The notes under the pieces were generated by a model. It saw nothing but the letters and a program-made list of their open reading frames with translations. It was not told where the DNA came from and did no database searches. Positions 25,181-33,683 of a stretch of 64,000 bases of DNA are shown in pieces; within the stretch, counting starts at the first letter, position 1, and every line of letters starts with the position of its first letter. Where the stretch lies: the NCBI GenBank assembly GCA_944386455.1, contig CALXBC010000007.1:1-64000 (forward strand). Direction: 5' to 3'. This DNA is from an uncultured Clostridia bacterium (lineage in GTDB: Bacteria > Bacillota > Clostridia > Oscillospirales > Ruminococcaceae). The position numbers and the translations under genes were made by a program.

Positions 25181-28100
25181 TTATTCCACGTCATACAGTT
25201 TGACGAGCTTGAGCAGGTGATTGTATTTATCCATTGCGTTCTTTTCAGACTTGGTGAACAAAACTTCTGCTCTTTCCGGATTCTGGCGTGCCAGAGCGTT
25301 GTAACGAACCTCACCCATGATGAAGTCGCGGTAGCTTGCGCTCGGCGCTTTGCTGTCCAGCGTGAACGGATTTTTACCCTGAGCCGTGTTGCGCGGATCA
25401 AACCGGAACAGGTTCCAGTAACCAGCCTCGACCGCGAGTTTTTCCTCGGTCTGCGCTTTGCTCATGCCCTTCTTGATTCCGTGGTTGATACAAGGAGCAT
25501 AAGCGATGATGATGGACGGACCATGATAGCTTTCCGCCTCGACAAACGCTTTCATGCACTGGTTGTAATCAGCGCCCATCGCAACCTGGGCAACATAGAC
25601 ATAGCCATAGCTCATGGCGATCTGTGCCAGATCTTTTTTCTTGGTTTCCTTGCCGGAAGCCGCGAACTGTGCGATCGCGCCGGTCGGAGTGGCCTTGGAG
25701 GACTGACCGCCGGTGTTGGAGTAGACCTCGGTATCAAACACCAGGATGTTGACATCTTCGCCGCTGGCGATTACGTGGTCCAGACCGCCGAAGCCGATGT
25801 CATATGCCCAGCCGTCGCCGCCGAGGATCCAGACGGATTTCTTTGCCAGATAATCCTTGTCAGCCAGGATTTCTTTTGCAGCGTCACAGCCGCAGGCCTC
25901 GAGCGCCGCAACCATCTTCTGAGTAGCAAGCTTATTGGCAGCGCCGTCGTTGACGGTAGCAAGATATTCTTCGCAGGCCGCTTTGACGTCCGCTTTATCG
26001 GTGTTCTTGACAAGCTCGGTCACCTTGGCAATCAGGTGATTTCTCAGGGTTGCCTGAGCCAGATAAATACCGTAGCCGTATTCTGCATTATCTTCAAACA
26101 GGGAGTTTGCCCATGCCGGTCCGAAGCCGTCCTTGTTTGTGGTGTAAGGAGTTGCCGGTGCAGAACCGCCCCAGATGGAGGAGCATCCGGTTGCATTGGC
26201 AATATACATCCGGTCGCCGTAAAGCTGGGTTGCAAGCTTTGCATAAGGCGTTTCGCCGCAGCCTGCACACGCGCCGGAGAACTCGAGCAGCGGCTGTTTG
26301 AACTGGCTGCCCTTTACAGTGGTTTCCTTAAATTTCTCATTGACCTCCGGCTTGGTCGGCAGGGAGAAGCCGTAAGCGAAGCATTCCTGCTGATCGAGCT
26401 GAGACTCGAGCGGCTGAAGTGTCAGCGCTTTTTCACCCTTCTTGCCCGGACATACATTTGCGCAGGAGCCGCATCCGGTACAGTCAAGAACAGTGATTGC
26501 CATAGAGAAGTAATAACCAGGCATACCGGTCATCGGAACGAATTTCATCTGCTTCGGCGCATTCTTCATTTCCTCTTCTGTCAGGACATAAGGACGGATG
26601 CAGGCGTGCGGGCAGACATAGGAGCAGAAGTTGCACTGGATGCAGTTTGCCGGATTCCAGCACGGAACATCCACTGCGATACCGCGTTTTTCATAGGCTG
26701 CGGTGCCCTGCGGGAATGTACCGTCGGTACGGTCGCCGGTGAAGGTAGAAACAGGCAGCTTGTCGCCCTGCTGTGCGTTCATCGGGATCATGACCTCGTT
26801 GACGAATTTGACAAGATTTTCGTTGTCACCGGTTGCGACATGCGTCAAGTCAGTATCGGCAGCATCTGCCCATGCGGCAGGAACCTCGAACTCTTTGACA
26901 TCCTGGATGCCGCGGTCAATCGCGTTGTGGTTCATCTGAACGACCGCGTCGCCCTTTTTGCTGTAAGAAGCGGTGGCGGCGTCCTTCATATATTTCACAG
27001 CGTCATCGACCGGGATGATGTTTGCGATCTTGAAGAAAGCAGCCTGCAGAATAGTATTGACTCTTCCGCCCAAGCCAAGCTCTTTCGCAATCGACACACC
27101 GTCAATGGTATAGAAGTGAATCTTGTTCTGTGCAATATAGCGTTTTACCTGTCCGGGGATGTGCTTCTCGATTTCTTCCGCGTTCCAGCCGCAGTTGAGG
27201 AGGAAGCTGCCGCCCGGAACGATATCCTGCACCATGTCGTATTTGGTGATATAAGCCGGGTTATGGCAGGCGACAAAGTTTGCCTTGTTGATCAGATAGG
27301 TGGATTTGATCGGGGATTTGCCGAACCGAAGATGGGAAACAGTGACGCCGCCTGATTTTTTGGAGTCATAGGAGAAGTACGCCTGTGCATACATATCCGT
27401 GTGGTCGCCGATGATCTTGATGGAATTTTTGTTGGCTCCGACGGTACCGTCCGCGCCAAGGCCCCAGAACTTACAGTTAGTGGTGCCGGCCGGCGTGGTA
27501 TCAGGATTCTCGTCGCACGGCAGAGAAAGGTTTGTCACATCGTCGGTGATACCGATGGTGAATTCTTTCTTGTCGGTGTTCTTGTAGGTGGCGATGATCT
27601 GTGCCGGCGTGGTATCCTTGGAACCGAGTCCGTAACGGCCGGAAAGGATGGATACACCGTCGAATTTGCTGCCCTTGAGCGCGGCAACAACATCCAGATA
27701 AAGCGGCTCGCCGAGTGCGCCGGGCTCCTTGGTGCGGTCAAGCACACTGATGGTCTTGACAGAATCCGGAATTGCATCGATCAGGTGCTTCGCAGAGAAC
27801 GGTCTGTACAGACGGACCTTCACCAGACCGACTTTTGCGCCCTTGGCGTTCAGATAGTCAATGGTTTCCTCGATGGTGTCACAGACAGAGCCCATTGCGA
27901 TAATGATATGCTCTGCATCGGCAGCGCCGTAGTAGTTGAACAGTTTGTAGTCGGTGCCGATCTTGGCATTGACCTTGTTCATATAATCCTCAACAATCGC
28001 AGGAACAGCGTTGTAGTAGGTGTTGCAGGCCTCTCTTGCCTGGAAGAAGATATCCGGGTTCTGAGCAGTACCGCGCAGTACCGGATGCTCCGGGTTCAGT

Positions 28101-28720
28101 GCACGGCGGCGGAACGCATTGACCGCGTCCATGTCGACCATTTCTTTCAGATCGGCATAATCCCACATCTCGATCTTCTGAATCTCGTGAGAGGTACGAA
28201 AACCGTCAAAGAAATGCAGGAACGGAACCCGTCCTTTAATAGCAGACAGATGTGCGACAGCGCCGAGATCCATGACCTCCTGCACATTGCTCGAGCAGAG
28301 CATGGCAAAGCCGGTCTGACGGCAGGCATAGATGTCGGAATGATCGCCGAAAATAGAGAGTGCATGGCTTGCCAGCGCACGGGCGGACACGTTGATGACG
28401 CAGGGCAGCAGCTCACCTGCAATTTTATACATATTCGGGATCATCAGCAGAAGACCCTGAGATGCGGTAAAGGTAGTGGTCAGCGCACCGCCTTCCAGAG
28501 AACCGTGCACCGTGCCGGAAGCACCGGCCTCGGACTGCATTTCAACGACCTTTACCTGGTTGCCGAAAATATTGACGCGTCCTTCGGCAGACCATTTGTC
28601 CGTTACTTCGGCCATAACGGAGGACGGCGTGATCGGGTAGATCGCAGCCAGATCAGTAAATGCGTACGACACATGAGCCGCAGCATTGTTACCGTCCATG
28701 GTTTTCATTTTTCTTGCCAT
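25181..28720 (-). CDS. nifJ: Pyruvate:ferredoxin (flavodoxin) oxidoreductase
   Basis: A complete single-chain 1179-aa PFOR (family length 1170-1200), which oxidises pyruvate and CoA to acetyl-CoA and CO2 and reduces ferredoxin; a central enzyme of clostridial fermentation. Domain order: I with YPITPSSVMAE (TPP site), II/III with DRTKEPGALGEP and the YGLGSKDTTP loop, the ferredoxin domain with CIQCNFCSYVCPHAC and CTGCGSCANVCPGKKG for two [4Fe-4S] clusters, then ACAGCGETPY for the proximal cluster, and GDGWAYDIGFGGLDHV for TPP/Mg. All cluster Cys are present. A GAGGAGG site lies before the ATG. Monocistronic with its own promoter. Confidence 0.97.
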   Translation of the reverse strand: MARKMKTMDGNNAAAHVSYAFTDLAAIYPITPSSVMAEVTDKWSAEGRVNIFGNQVKVVEMQSEAGASGTVHGSLEGGALTTTFTASQGLLLMIPNMYKIAGELLPCVINVSARALASHALSIFGDHSDIYACRQTGFAMLCSSNVQEVMDLGAVAHLSAIKGRVPFLHFFDGFRTSHEIQKIEMWDYADLKEMVDMDAVNAFRRRALNPEHPVLRGTAQNPDIFFQAREACNTYYNAVPAIVEDYMNKVNAKIGTDYKLFNYYGAADAEHIIIAMGSVCDTIEETIDYLNAKGAKVGLVKVRLYRPFSAKHLIDAIPDSVKTISVLDRTKEPGALGEPLYLDVVAALKGSKFDGVSILSGRYGLGSKDTTPAQIIATYKNTDKKEFTIGITDDVTNLSLPCDENPDTTPAGTTNCKFWGLGADGTVGANKNSIKIIGDHTDMYAQAYFSYDSKKSGGVTVSHLRFGKSPIKSTYLINKANFVACHNPAYITKYDMVQDIVPGGSFLLNCGWNAEEIEKHIPGQVKRYIAQNKIHFYTIDGVSIAKELGLGGRVNTILQAAFFKIANIIPVDDAVKYMKDAATASYSKKGDAVVQMNHNAIDRGIQDVKEFEVPAAWADAADTDLTHVATGDNENLVKFVNEVMIPMNAQQGDKLPVSTFTGDRTDGTFPQGTAAYEKRGIAVDVPCWNPANCIQCNFCSYVCPHACIRPYVLTEEEMKNAPKQMKFVPMTGMPGYYFSMAITVLDCTGCGSCANVCPGKKGEKALTLQPLESQLDQQECFAYGFSLPTKPEVNEKFKETTVKGSQFKQPLLEFSGACAGCGETPYAKLATQLYGDRMYIANATGCSSIWGGSAPATPYTTNKDGFGPAWANSLFEDNAEYGYGIYLAQATLRNHLIAKVTELVKNTDKADVKAACEEYLATVNDGAANKLATQKMVAALEACGCDAAKEILADKDYLAKKSVWILGGDGWAYDIGFGGLDHVIASGEDVNILVFDTEVYSNTGGQSSKATPTGAIAQFAASGKETKKKDLAQIAMSYGYVYVAQVAMGADYNQCMKAFVEAESYHGPSIIIAYAPCINHGIKKGMSKAQTEEKLAVEAGYWNLFRFDPRNTAQGKNPFTLDSKAPSASYRDFIMGEVRYNALARQNPERAEVLFTKSEKNAMDKYNHLLKLVKLYDVE

Positions 28721-28803
28721 TTTTTATATATCCTCCTCAAATAGAATAAACAGAGTTTGATGCAAACACCAGCAGGAAAAACCCACGCTTTGCACCAATC
28801 CTA

Positions 28804-28832
28804 ATTTTAACATTTTTACCCCGCAAAGTAAA
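28804..28832 (-). promoter_or_regulatory. Promoter of the PFOR gene
   Basis: On the leftward strand -35 TTTACT (28827-28832), 17-base spacer, -10 TAAAAT (28804-28809), about 85 bases upstream of the start codon. Confidence 0.5.
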
Positions 28833-28943
28833 TAGGTATATTGATTAAATTTTCACAATTCCCCTGCCGGATTACGGACAAGTTGTAAAATTTATATTTG
28901 TATCATGCTTTAAAAAATTTCTTTTTCCTTTTTATGGAAACGA

Positions 28944-28972
28944 TTGACAACAAGCTGGATTTTTTGTATACT
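28944..28972 (+). promoter_or_regulatory. Promoter of the CNNM/CorC gene
   Basis: -35 TTGACA (28944-28949), 17-base spacer, -10 TATACT (28967-28972); near-consensus sigma-A. Confidence 0.75.
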
Positions 28973-29038
28973 GAAATCAATTGTATTTTACTTGTCAGGC
29001 CGGTAAAAGACGACGGCCGGAAAGGGATGGTTGTTTAC

Positions 29039-30397
29039 ATGGACGGCGACGGCAGTTGGGCCGCGTATTTGATTGTATGTTTGATTTTGATTTTGCTCTC
29101 CGCGTTTTTTAACGCTTCAAAAGCGTCGATTGTCGCATTCAGTGACAGCAAACTGAAAAAAATGGCGGAAGACGGCCACAAAAAGGCCAAAAGACTTCAG
29201 TCAATGCTGAAATCCCCCACCCGTTTTATGGATTCCTGTGAGATTTTAGGTTTTCTTTTTGCGTTTGGGGCACTGGCAGTGCTGATGTGGCTGATCTGCG
29301 TCGTTCAGCGGACACAGATGCTGATGATAAGTTCTTCCCTGCCGTGGTTTGAAAGAATTGTGACATCCGGCTGGAAAAGTGCATTGTTTTTGGCTGTGAC
29401 GATCCTGATATCCACATTTTTTCTGTATCTGCTGTGCTTTTCTCTTCCCAAACGGCTGGCTGAACGCCGGCCGGAAAAATTTGCATTTTTCTGTCTTGCG
29501 CCGCTGTCCTTTTTCCGCGGCTTATTTCTCCCTTTTACCTGGCTGCTCAGCACGTTATCCAACGGCTTCTCCCGTCTGTTTAACTCTGACGGGGAAACGG
29601 AAACAGAAGATGCAACCGAAGAAGAAATCCGAATGATGGTCGATGTCGGAAACGAAAAGGGTGTCATTGAGGAAAGTCAAAAAGACATGATCAACAACAT
29701 CTTTGAGTTTGACGACCGCACAGTGGAAGATGTCATGACCCACCGGACGGAGATCATAGCGGTTTCCCGGGAAGACACTATCAGCGATATCGTTTATTAT
29801 GCAATCAATGAGGGATACTCCCGAATCCCGGTTTATGAGGAAGACATCGACAATATCGTCGGCGTCATCTATGTCAAGGACCTGCTCTGTCTGGTGGGCT
29901 GCAAATCCACAGAGGACTTTAAAATTTCTGACTTTATTCGTCCGGTGCTGTATGTCCCGGAATCCAACCGCTGCGGAGATCTATTCAAGGAATTCTCCAC
30001 GAAGAAAGCACATCTGGCTGTGGTGGTCGACGAATACGGCGGCACGTCCGGCATCGTGACAATGGAAGATTTGCTGGAAGCGATCGTTGGAAATATTCAG
30101 GATGAATATGACGATGACGAGGTAGAAATCCAAAAAATGGCGGATAACGTCTATGTCATCGACGGCGGTGCAGATTTGGAGGATGCGGCGGAAGAACTCG
30201 GCCTGGAGCTGAAAGGCGACGAGGATTATGACACGCTGGGCGGACTGATCACCGACATTCTCGGCCGGATTCCCGACGATGGTGAAACGCCTTCTGTCAG
30301 CTACCAGGACATTGATTTTACAGTGCTGGAGGTTAAAGACCAGCGGATTCTCAAGGTGAAAGCGGTGGTGCGCCCACCGGCAGAAGAAAAAGAATGA
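29039..30397 (+). CDS. CNNM/CorC (hemolysin-family, TlyC-like) membrane transporter protein
   Basis: A 452-aa protein with the standard order: DUF21/CNNM membrane region with about four helices (residues 8-28, 60-90, 100-128, 140-170), a CBS domain pair (VMTHRTEIIAVSREDTI and GVIYVKDLLCLVG, about 215-330, linked to Mg2+/nucleotide sensing) and the CorC_HlyC domain (DDEVEIQKMADNVYVIDGGA to the end). Family members are implicated in magnesium or cobalt efflux. The helix-2 region differs from typical DUF21 (acidic and serine rich). ATG 29039 is chosen; ATG 29027 is the alternative, close to GGAAAGGG. Confidence 0.87.
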   Translation: MDGDGSWAAYLIVCLILILLSAFFNASKASIVAFSDSKLKKMAEDGHKKAKRLQSMLKSPTRFMDSCEILGFLFAFGALAVLMWLICVVQRTQMLMISSSLPWFERIVTSGWKSALFLAVTILISTFFLYLLCFSLPKRLAERRPEKFAFFCLAPLSFFRGLFLPFTWLLSTLSNGFSRLFNSDGETETEDATEEEIRMMVDVGNEKGVIEESQKDMINNIFEFDDRTVEDVMTHRTEIIAVSREDTISDIVYYAINEGYSRIPVYEEDIDNIVGVIYVKDLLCLVGCKSTEDFKISDFIRPVLYVPESNRCGDLFKEFSTKKAHLAVVVDEYGGTSGIVTMEDLLEAIVGNIQDEYDDDEVEIQKMADNVYVIDGGADLEDAAEELGLELKGDEDYDTLGGLITDILGRIPDDGETPSVSYQDIDFTVLEVKDQRILKVKAVVRPPAEEKE

Positions 30398-30409
30398 AGC
30401 AATTGACTG

Positions 30410-30440
30410 CTCCCGCCCGGTATCTCCGGGCGGGAGTTTT
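30410..30440 (+). terminator. Terminator after the CNNM/CorC gene
   Basis: 11-bp stem CTCCCGCCCGG / CCGGGCGGGAG, five-base loop, then TTTT. Confidence 0.85.
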
Positions 30441-30481
30441 ATCACAGCCATGCAAGCCGTGGAAAATTTTTCTGCTGCCAC

Positions 30482-30510
30482 TTGACTTTATGGCAGCGCT
30501 ATGGTAAAAT
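30482..30510 (+). promoter_or_regulatory. Promoter of the DUF2325 gene
   Basis: -35 TTGACT (30482-30487), 17-base spacer, extended -10 TGG-TAAAAT (30505-30510); immediately followed by a palindrome. Confidence 0.75.
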
Positions 30511-30514
30511 GACT

Positions 30515-30538
30515 ATTAGTTAGTTTAAACTAACTAAT
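30515..30538. promoter_or_regulatory. 24-bp perfect palindrome, probable repressor operator
   Basis: ATTAGTTAGTTT followed by its exact complement AAACTAACTAAT, starting five bases after the -10 box, where the transcription start should lie. The symmetry and the TTAG(G)TTAG core recall DtxR/IdeR-type metalloregulator sites, but the binder is unknown. Confidence 0.65.
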
Positions 30539-30574
30539 CCGATCAAATTCCCGTGTGTAAAAAAGGAGATGTTT

Positions 30575-30865
30575 ATGAGCGTCGTAATCGTAGGTGGAAA
30601 TGAAAGAATGGCAACACAGTACGAAACGGTCTGCAAAGAACACGGCTGCAGAGCCAAAGTGTTTACAAAGGAAAACGGTTCGCTGAAAAAGAAGCTGGGC
30701 TCCCCGGATCTGCTGATCCTGTTTATCAGTACGGTTTCTCATAAAATGGTACTCAGTGTCACTCAGGAAGCCAAGCGGAACAACATTCCTGTCGCTAGAA
30801 TTCATACCAGCAGCGTGACTGCCCTGCGAGCTGCTTTGGCGGAGCACCACAGCAGGCTGTTCTGA
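30575..30865 (+). CDS. DUF2325 domain protein
   Basis: A 96-aa cytosolic protein of a family without firm function. It is a single Rossmann-like domain: SVVIVGGNERMATQYETVC (Gly loop and a helix) then SPDLLILFISTVSHKMVLSV and IPVARIHTSSVTALRAAL, ending HHSRLF. The C-terminal motif (H/RTSS..AL..AL) is the DUF2325 signature. ATG 30575 follows AAAAGGAG by six bases; ATG 30569 touches the site. It is monocistronic with a strong promoter overlapped by a palindromic operator, so it is likely tightly repressed. Confidence 0.78.
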   Translation: MSVVIVGGNERMATQYETVCKEHGCRAKVFTKENGSLKKKLGSPDLLILFISTVSHKMVLSVTQEAKRNNIPVARIHTSSVTALRAALAEHHSRLF

Positions 30866-30962
30866 CGCTCATCCTAATTATCAAAGATGGCGTTGCATAC
30901 CATAGAATAAGGAACATTACTGTTTGGACTGCGAGGCAAACAAAAATTTTCGGCACAGATTA

Positions 30963-30998
30963 GGGACGGCAGCTGTGACAAGCGGTGCCGCCCTTTTT
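30963..30998 (+). terminator. Terminator near the SLOG gene end
   Basis: Stem GGGACGGCA / TGCCGCCC (one bulged A) followed by TTTTT on the rightward strand; it would end DUF2325 transcription or read-through toward the SLOG gene. Confidence 0.5.
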
Positions 30999-31003
30999 GC
31001 TGC

Positions 31004-31345
31004 TTATTTTTCGTTTGCCAGCAGGTGGACTGTGACAGGAATATTCTGCTTTCGGCATTGCTCGACGACATACCGTGTCCCATGGGATTTTCCGTCCCAA
31101 AAAGCAATGACGGCATCAGCACATCCGATGATCTGCAAATTGCGCTTGAGCGGGGCACCTTTTCCATATCTGCGGTAATCAGGCAGAATCTCGGTCAGCG
31201 GTATCTTGTTGGCATGGGCGTAATCATGGGCGCAGCGATCGATTCCCCTTGCACCGCCCGAAATGATTTCTGTAATCTGCGTTGGAAGATAACGCCCCAA
31301 ATCCGTAACAGTCAAATTGCGGGACCCAATAATGGCAATTTTTAT
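31004..31345 (-). CDS. SLOG-domain (DUF2493-like) protein with probable ATA start
   Basis: A 113-aa single-domain protein of the SLOG/DprA-like nucleotide-binding superfamily. Seen: ISGGARGIDRCAHDYA (nucleotide loop), APLKRNLQIIGCADAVIAFW and DGKSHGTRYVVEQC. The first canonical start (TTG, 31315) would cut off strand 1, KIAIIGSRNL, which is clearly in frame and begins at an ATA codon (31345) placed six bases after AAAGGGGA. I therefore annotate ATA 31345; either it is used or a single G-to-A change destroyed an ATG. SLOG proteins bind nucleotide-derived signals or cytokinin-like compounds; function here unknown. Divergent from a ribbon-helix-helix gene. Confidence 0.7.
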   Translation of the reverse strand: MKIAIIGSRNLTVTDLGRYLPTQITEIISGGARGIDRCAHDYAHANKIPLTEILPDYRRYGKGAPLKRNLQIIGCADAVIAFWDGKSHGTRYVVEQCRKQNIPVTVHLLANEK

Positions 31346-31368
31346 GATAAATCCCCTTTATAAAAGTT

Positions 31369-31393
31369 TAGTATACTTAAATTAAGTATACTA
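31369..31393. promoter_or_regulatory. 25-bp palindrome in the SLOG/RHH divergent promoter
   Basis: TAGTATACTTAA, one A, then the exact complement TTAAGTATACTA. Each arm contains TATACT-like -10 sequence on one strand, so a bound repressor could block both divergent promoters. Candidate operator of the small RHH protein encoded at 31455. Confidence 0.6.
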
Positions 31394-31411
31394 AAAACAT
31401 TATATCACAAA

Positions 31412-31443
31412 ATAATCTTAAAATAAACTTAAAATAAGATTAT
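31412..31443 (+). repeat. Inverted repeat in the RHH gene leader
   Basis: Arms ATAATCTTA / TAAGATTAT separated by 14 A/T-rich bases, ending just before the GGGG ribosome site. It also contains the direct repeat CTTAAAATAA. It may be a second operator or a leader hairpin that hides the ribosome site. Confidence 0.4.
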
Positions 31444-31454
31444 CGGGGATTGCT

Positions 31455-31637
31455 ATGAGAAATAAAAACAACAAACATCTGGGGATTGAAGTTGATCCTG
31501 TTCTCCACTATAAATTACATTACATTGCAAAATTTGAAGGCCGCTCAGCAAATGGACAAATTTTATATTTAATTCGCCAATGCATTAAAAAATTTGAACT
31601 GGAAAACGGCGAAATTTCCCTTGACAATAAAGATTAA
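31455..31637 (+). CDS. Small ribbon-helix-helix DNA-binding protein
   Basis: A 60-aa protein. A basic start (RNKNNKHLG) leads to a strand IEVDPVLHYKLHYIAK and two helices (EGRSANGQILYLIRQCIKKF), the layout of Arc/MetJ-type ribbon-helix-helix repressors, which act as dimers on palindromes. GGGG sits seven bases before the ATG. Only the fold is inferred; target unknown. The 25-bp palindrome immediately upstream and the divergent SLOG gene make it a likely local autoregulator. Confidence 0.7.
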   Translation: MRNKNNKHLGIEVDPVLHYKLHYIAKFEGRSANGQILYLIRQCIKKFELENGEISLDNKD

Positions 31638-31686
31638 TGTATTTTCTCCGCTTGGCTCTGCTGCCATGCGGAGATTTTTATGATAC

Positions 31687-31715
31687 TTGCGGCGGCCGCG
31701 GTTCTGTGATAAAAT
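31687..31715 (+). promoter_or_regulatory. Promoter of rsmA
   Basis: -35 TTGCGG (31687-31692), 17-base spacer, extended -10 TGA-TAAAAT (31710-31715). Confidence 0.6.
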
Positions 31716-31747
31716 AGTAATATCTTTGTGATGAAAGGCGGCAAAAG

Positions 31748-32617
31748 ATGGATAAGCTCTCCAACATCGGTACCATTCGGGATGTTTTAAACCGCCATGG
31801 CTTTCAGTTTTCAAAATCGCTCGGCCAGAATTTTCTCATCAATCCCACTGTCTGTCCCCGTATCGCCGAAGAGGGCGGCGCCGGGCCGGGAACAGGAGTC
31901 ATCGAAATCGGCACCGGGATCGGGGTGCTGACAGCAGAGCTTGCCAAACGGGCAGACAAGGTCGTTGCCGTCGAGATCGACTCCCGCCTGATGCCGGTGC
32001 TGGCAGAAACGCTGGCAGACTATCACAACATCAAAATTATCAACGACGATGTATTGAAGGTAGACCTGCACCGTCTGATCCGGGAGGAATTTGGCGGCAT
32101 GGATGTCGCAGTCTGTGCAAACCTGCCGTACTATATCACATCCCCGATCATCATGGGACTGCTGGAAGCACAGCTGCCAATCAAAAGCATCACTGTCATG
32201 GTGCAGAAGGAAGCGGCCATCCGCATCTGTGCCCGGCCCGGAACCCGTGAGGCTGGGGCTGTCAGTCTGGCGGTACGCTACTTCAGCACGCCGAAGCTGC
32301 TCTTCCATGTCTCCCGCGGGAGCTTTCTCCCTGCGCCCAATGTAGACAGCTGCGTTATCCGTCTGGACGTTAGGGAACAAACGCCTGAAAACGTCCGGGA
32401 TGAGATGTTCTTCTTTCGCTTGGTGCGTGCGGCCTTTTCCCAGCGCAGAAAAACCCTTGTAAATCCTGTGGCTTCCGTGCTGGCAGTCTCCAAAGAGTCA
32501 GTCAAAGCGGCGCTGGAGCAGCTTGGAATCAGACAGACCGCCCGTGCCGAGGAGTTGACTTTGGAAGAATTTATAGCGCTGTCCAATTTGTTGACCGAGG
32601 CAAAATCCCATGCTTGA
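31748..32617 (+). CDS. rsmA: 16S rRNA (adenine(1518)-N(6)/adenine(1519)-N(6))-dimethyltransferase
   Basis: A 289-aa KsgA-type enzyme that dimethylates two adenines in helix 45 of 16S rRNA late in 30S assembly. Seen: SKSLGQNFLINP (RNA-binding start), motif I VIEIGTGIGVLTAELAKR (about residues 55-72), VAVEIDSRL, and motif IV VCANLPYYITSPI (NLPY). The C-terminal helical domain contains AAFSQRRKTLVN, typical of KsgA. AAAGGCGGC lies before the ATG. It overlaps the FkbM gene by 8 bases. Confidence 0.93.
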   Translation: MDKLSNIGTIRDVLNRHGFQFSKSLGQNFLINPTVCPRIAEEGGAGPGTGVIEIGTGIGVLTAELAKRADKVVAVEIDSRLMPVLAETLADYHNIKIINDDVLKVDLHRLIREEFGGMDVAVCANLPYYITSPIIMGLLEAQLPIKSITVMVQKEAAIRICARPGTREAGAVSLAVRYFSTPKLLFHVSRGSFLPAPNVDSCVIRLDVREQTPENVRDEMFFFRLVRAAFSQRRKTLVNPVASVLAVSKESVKAALEQLGIRQTARAEELTLEEFIALSNLLTEAKSHA

Positions 32618-33683
32618 ATTTGTTACGGAAAATCGTTCGGTCTGGGATCGTCTGAAGCAGGAGACACGCCCTATTTTATTATACGGAATGGGAAACGGCG
32701 CCGATAAAATACTAGATGTATTTTCTGAACGGGAAATCACATGTACAGGAGTTTTTGCCAGCGACGGGTTTGTCCGCGGACAAACCTTCCGCGGATATCA
32801 GGTAATCTCCTATCAGGAGGCCAAACGCCGCTATGGCTGTTTTGTGATTGTCCTGGCGTTTGCTGTATTCCGCCCCGACATGCTGGACCGGATCGAAGCG
32901 CTCAGCAAGGAGCACACGCTTTATGCTCCTGATGTGCCTGTTTACGGCAGCGAGTTGTTTACTCTTGACTATTTGGATAAATATGAAAAAGAAATACAAT
33001 TCGTATATCAGCTGCTTGCCGACAATGTATCAAAACGTGTATTTGCCCATGTGGTCAACTATAAAATCAGCGGGATACCCGGCTGGCTGCGCAGAATCGA
33101 AACAGATCCTGCGGATGACTGCCGGCAGATTTTTTCACCGAAACCGGGAGAGCAGTATCTGGACCTTGGCGCATACAACGGGGACAGCATTCGGGATTTT
33201 GTGTCTCTCGCACCAGACTATGAGCGGATCATTGCGCTGGAGCCTGATGCCAAAAATTTTCAAAAGCTTTCTTTATGGGCAGAAGCTGCGAAGCTTCGCA
33301 GCTATGCCGCTTACAATATGGCGTCATGGAGCCATCCCTGTATGCTTCCGTTTCAGAAGCGCGGCGGACGGTGTTCCGCTTTGGACAGGACCGGAGCCGC
33401 AGCAGTGAAGGCAGACAGCATCGACCATCTGCTCAATCATTCTCCTGTCACATGGATCAAAATGGATGTCGAAGGCGCAGAGACAGAAACGCTGCTGGGC
33501 GGGGCGGAAACGCTGCGCCGCCAGGCTCCGAAACTCTGTATTGCCGCCTATCACCGCAGCGGAGATTTTTTCCGCCTTCCCTTACTGGTCAAGAAGCTGA
33601 ATCCGAATTACCGGCTGTATCTGAGACATCATCCCTATATCCCTGCATGGGAAACCAATCTTTACTGCATGGTTCCTAAATAA
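32610..33683 (+). CDS. FkbM family methyltransferase
   Basis: A 357-aa protein with two parts: an N-terminal nucleotide-sugar-type Rossmann region (PILLYGMGNGADKILDVF, about residues 22-130) and a C-terminal FkbM methyltransferase (EQYLDLGAYNGDSIRDFV motif I, about 175-190; IIALEPDAKNF; TWIKMDVEGAETETLLG; APKLCIAAYHRSGDF). FkbM enzymes make O-methyl ethers on glycans or natural products. The N-terminal domain is common in clostridial FkbM proteins of glycan loci. It overlaps rsmA by 8 bases, so it is probably translated with it, although the functions appear unrelated. Confidence 0.8.
   Translation: MLEFVTENRSVWDRLKQETRPILLYGMGNGADKILDVFSEREITCTGVFASDGFVRGQTFRGYQVISYQEAKRRYGCFVIVLAFAVFRPDMLDRIEALSKEHTLYAPDVPVYGSELFTLDYLDKYEKEIQFVYQLLADNVSKRVFAHVVNYKISGIPGWLRRIETDPADDCRQIFSPKPGEQYLDLGAYNGDSIRDFVSLAPDYERIIALEPDAKNFQKLSLWAEAAKLRSYAAYNMASWSHPCMLPFQKRGGRCSALDRTGAAAVKADSIDHLLNHSPVTWIKMDVEGAETETLLGGAETLRRQAPKLCIAAYHRSGDFFRLPLLVKKLNPNYRLYLRHHPYIPAWETNLYCMVPK

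Noticed and set aside
25217..27355. 712-codon rightward open frame opposite the PFOR gene
   Set aside because: It is the antisense of a GC-biased, highly conserved coding region; the PFOR frame has all domains and motifs.
27401..28744. 447-codon rightward open frame opposite the N-terminal half of PFOR
   Set aside because: Antisense shadow as above; no ribosome site or family match.
28935..28950. ATGGAAACGATTGACA as a CcpA cre site at the CNNM/CorC promoter
   Set aside because: It matches with one mismatch, but it lies over the -35 box of a gene with no link to carbon use; the match is expected by chance in A/T-rich DNA.
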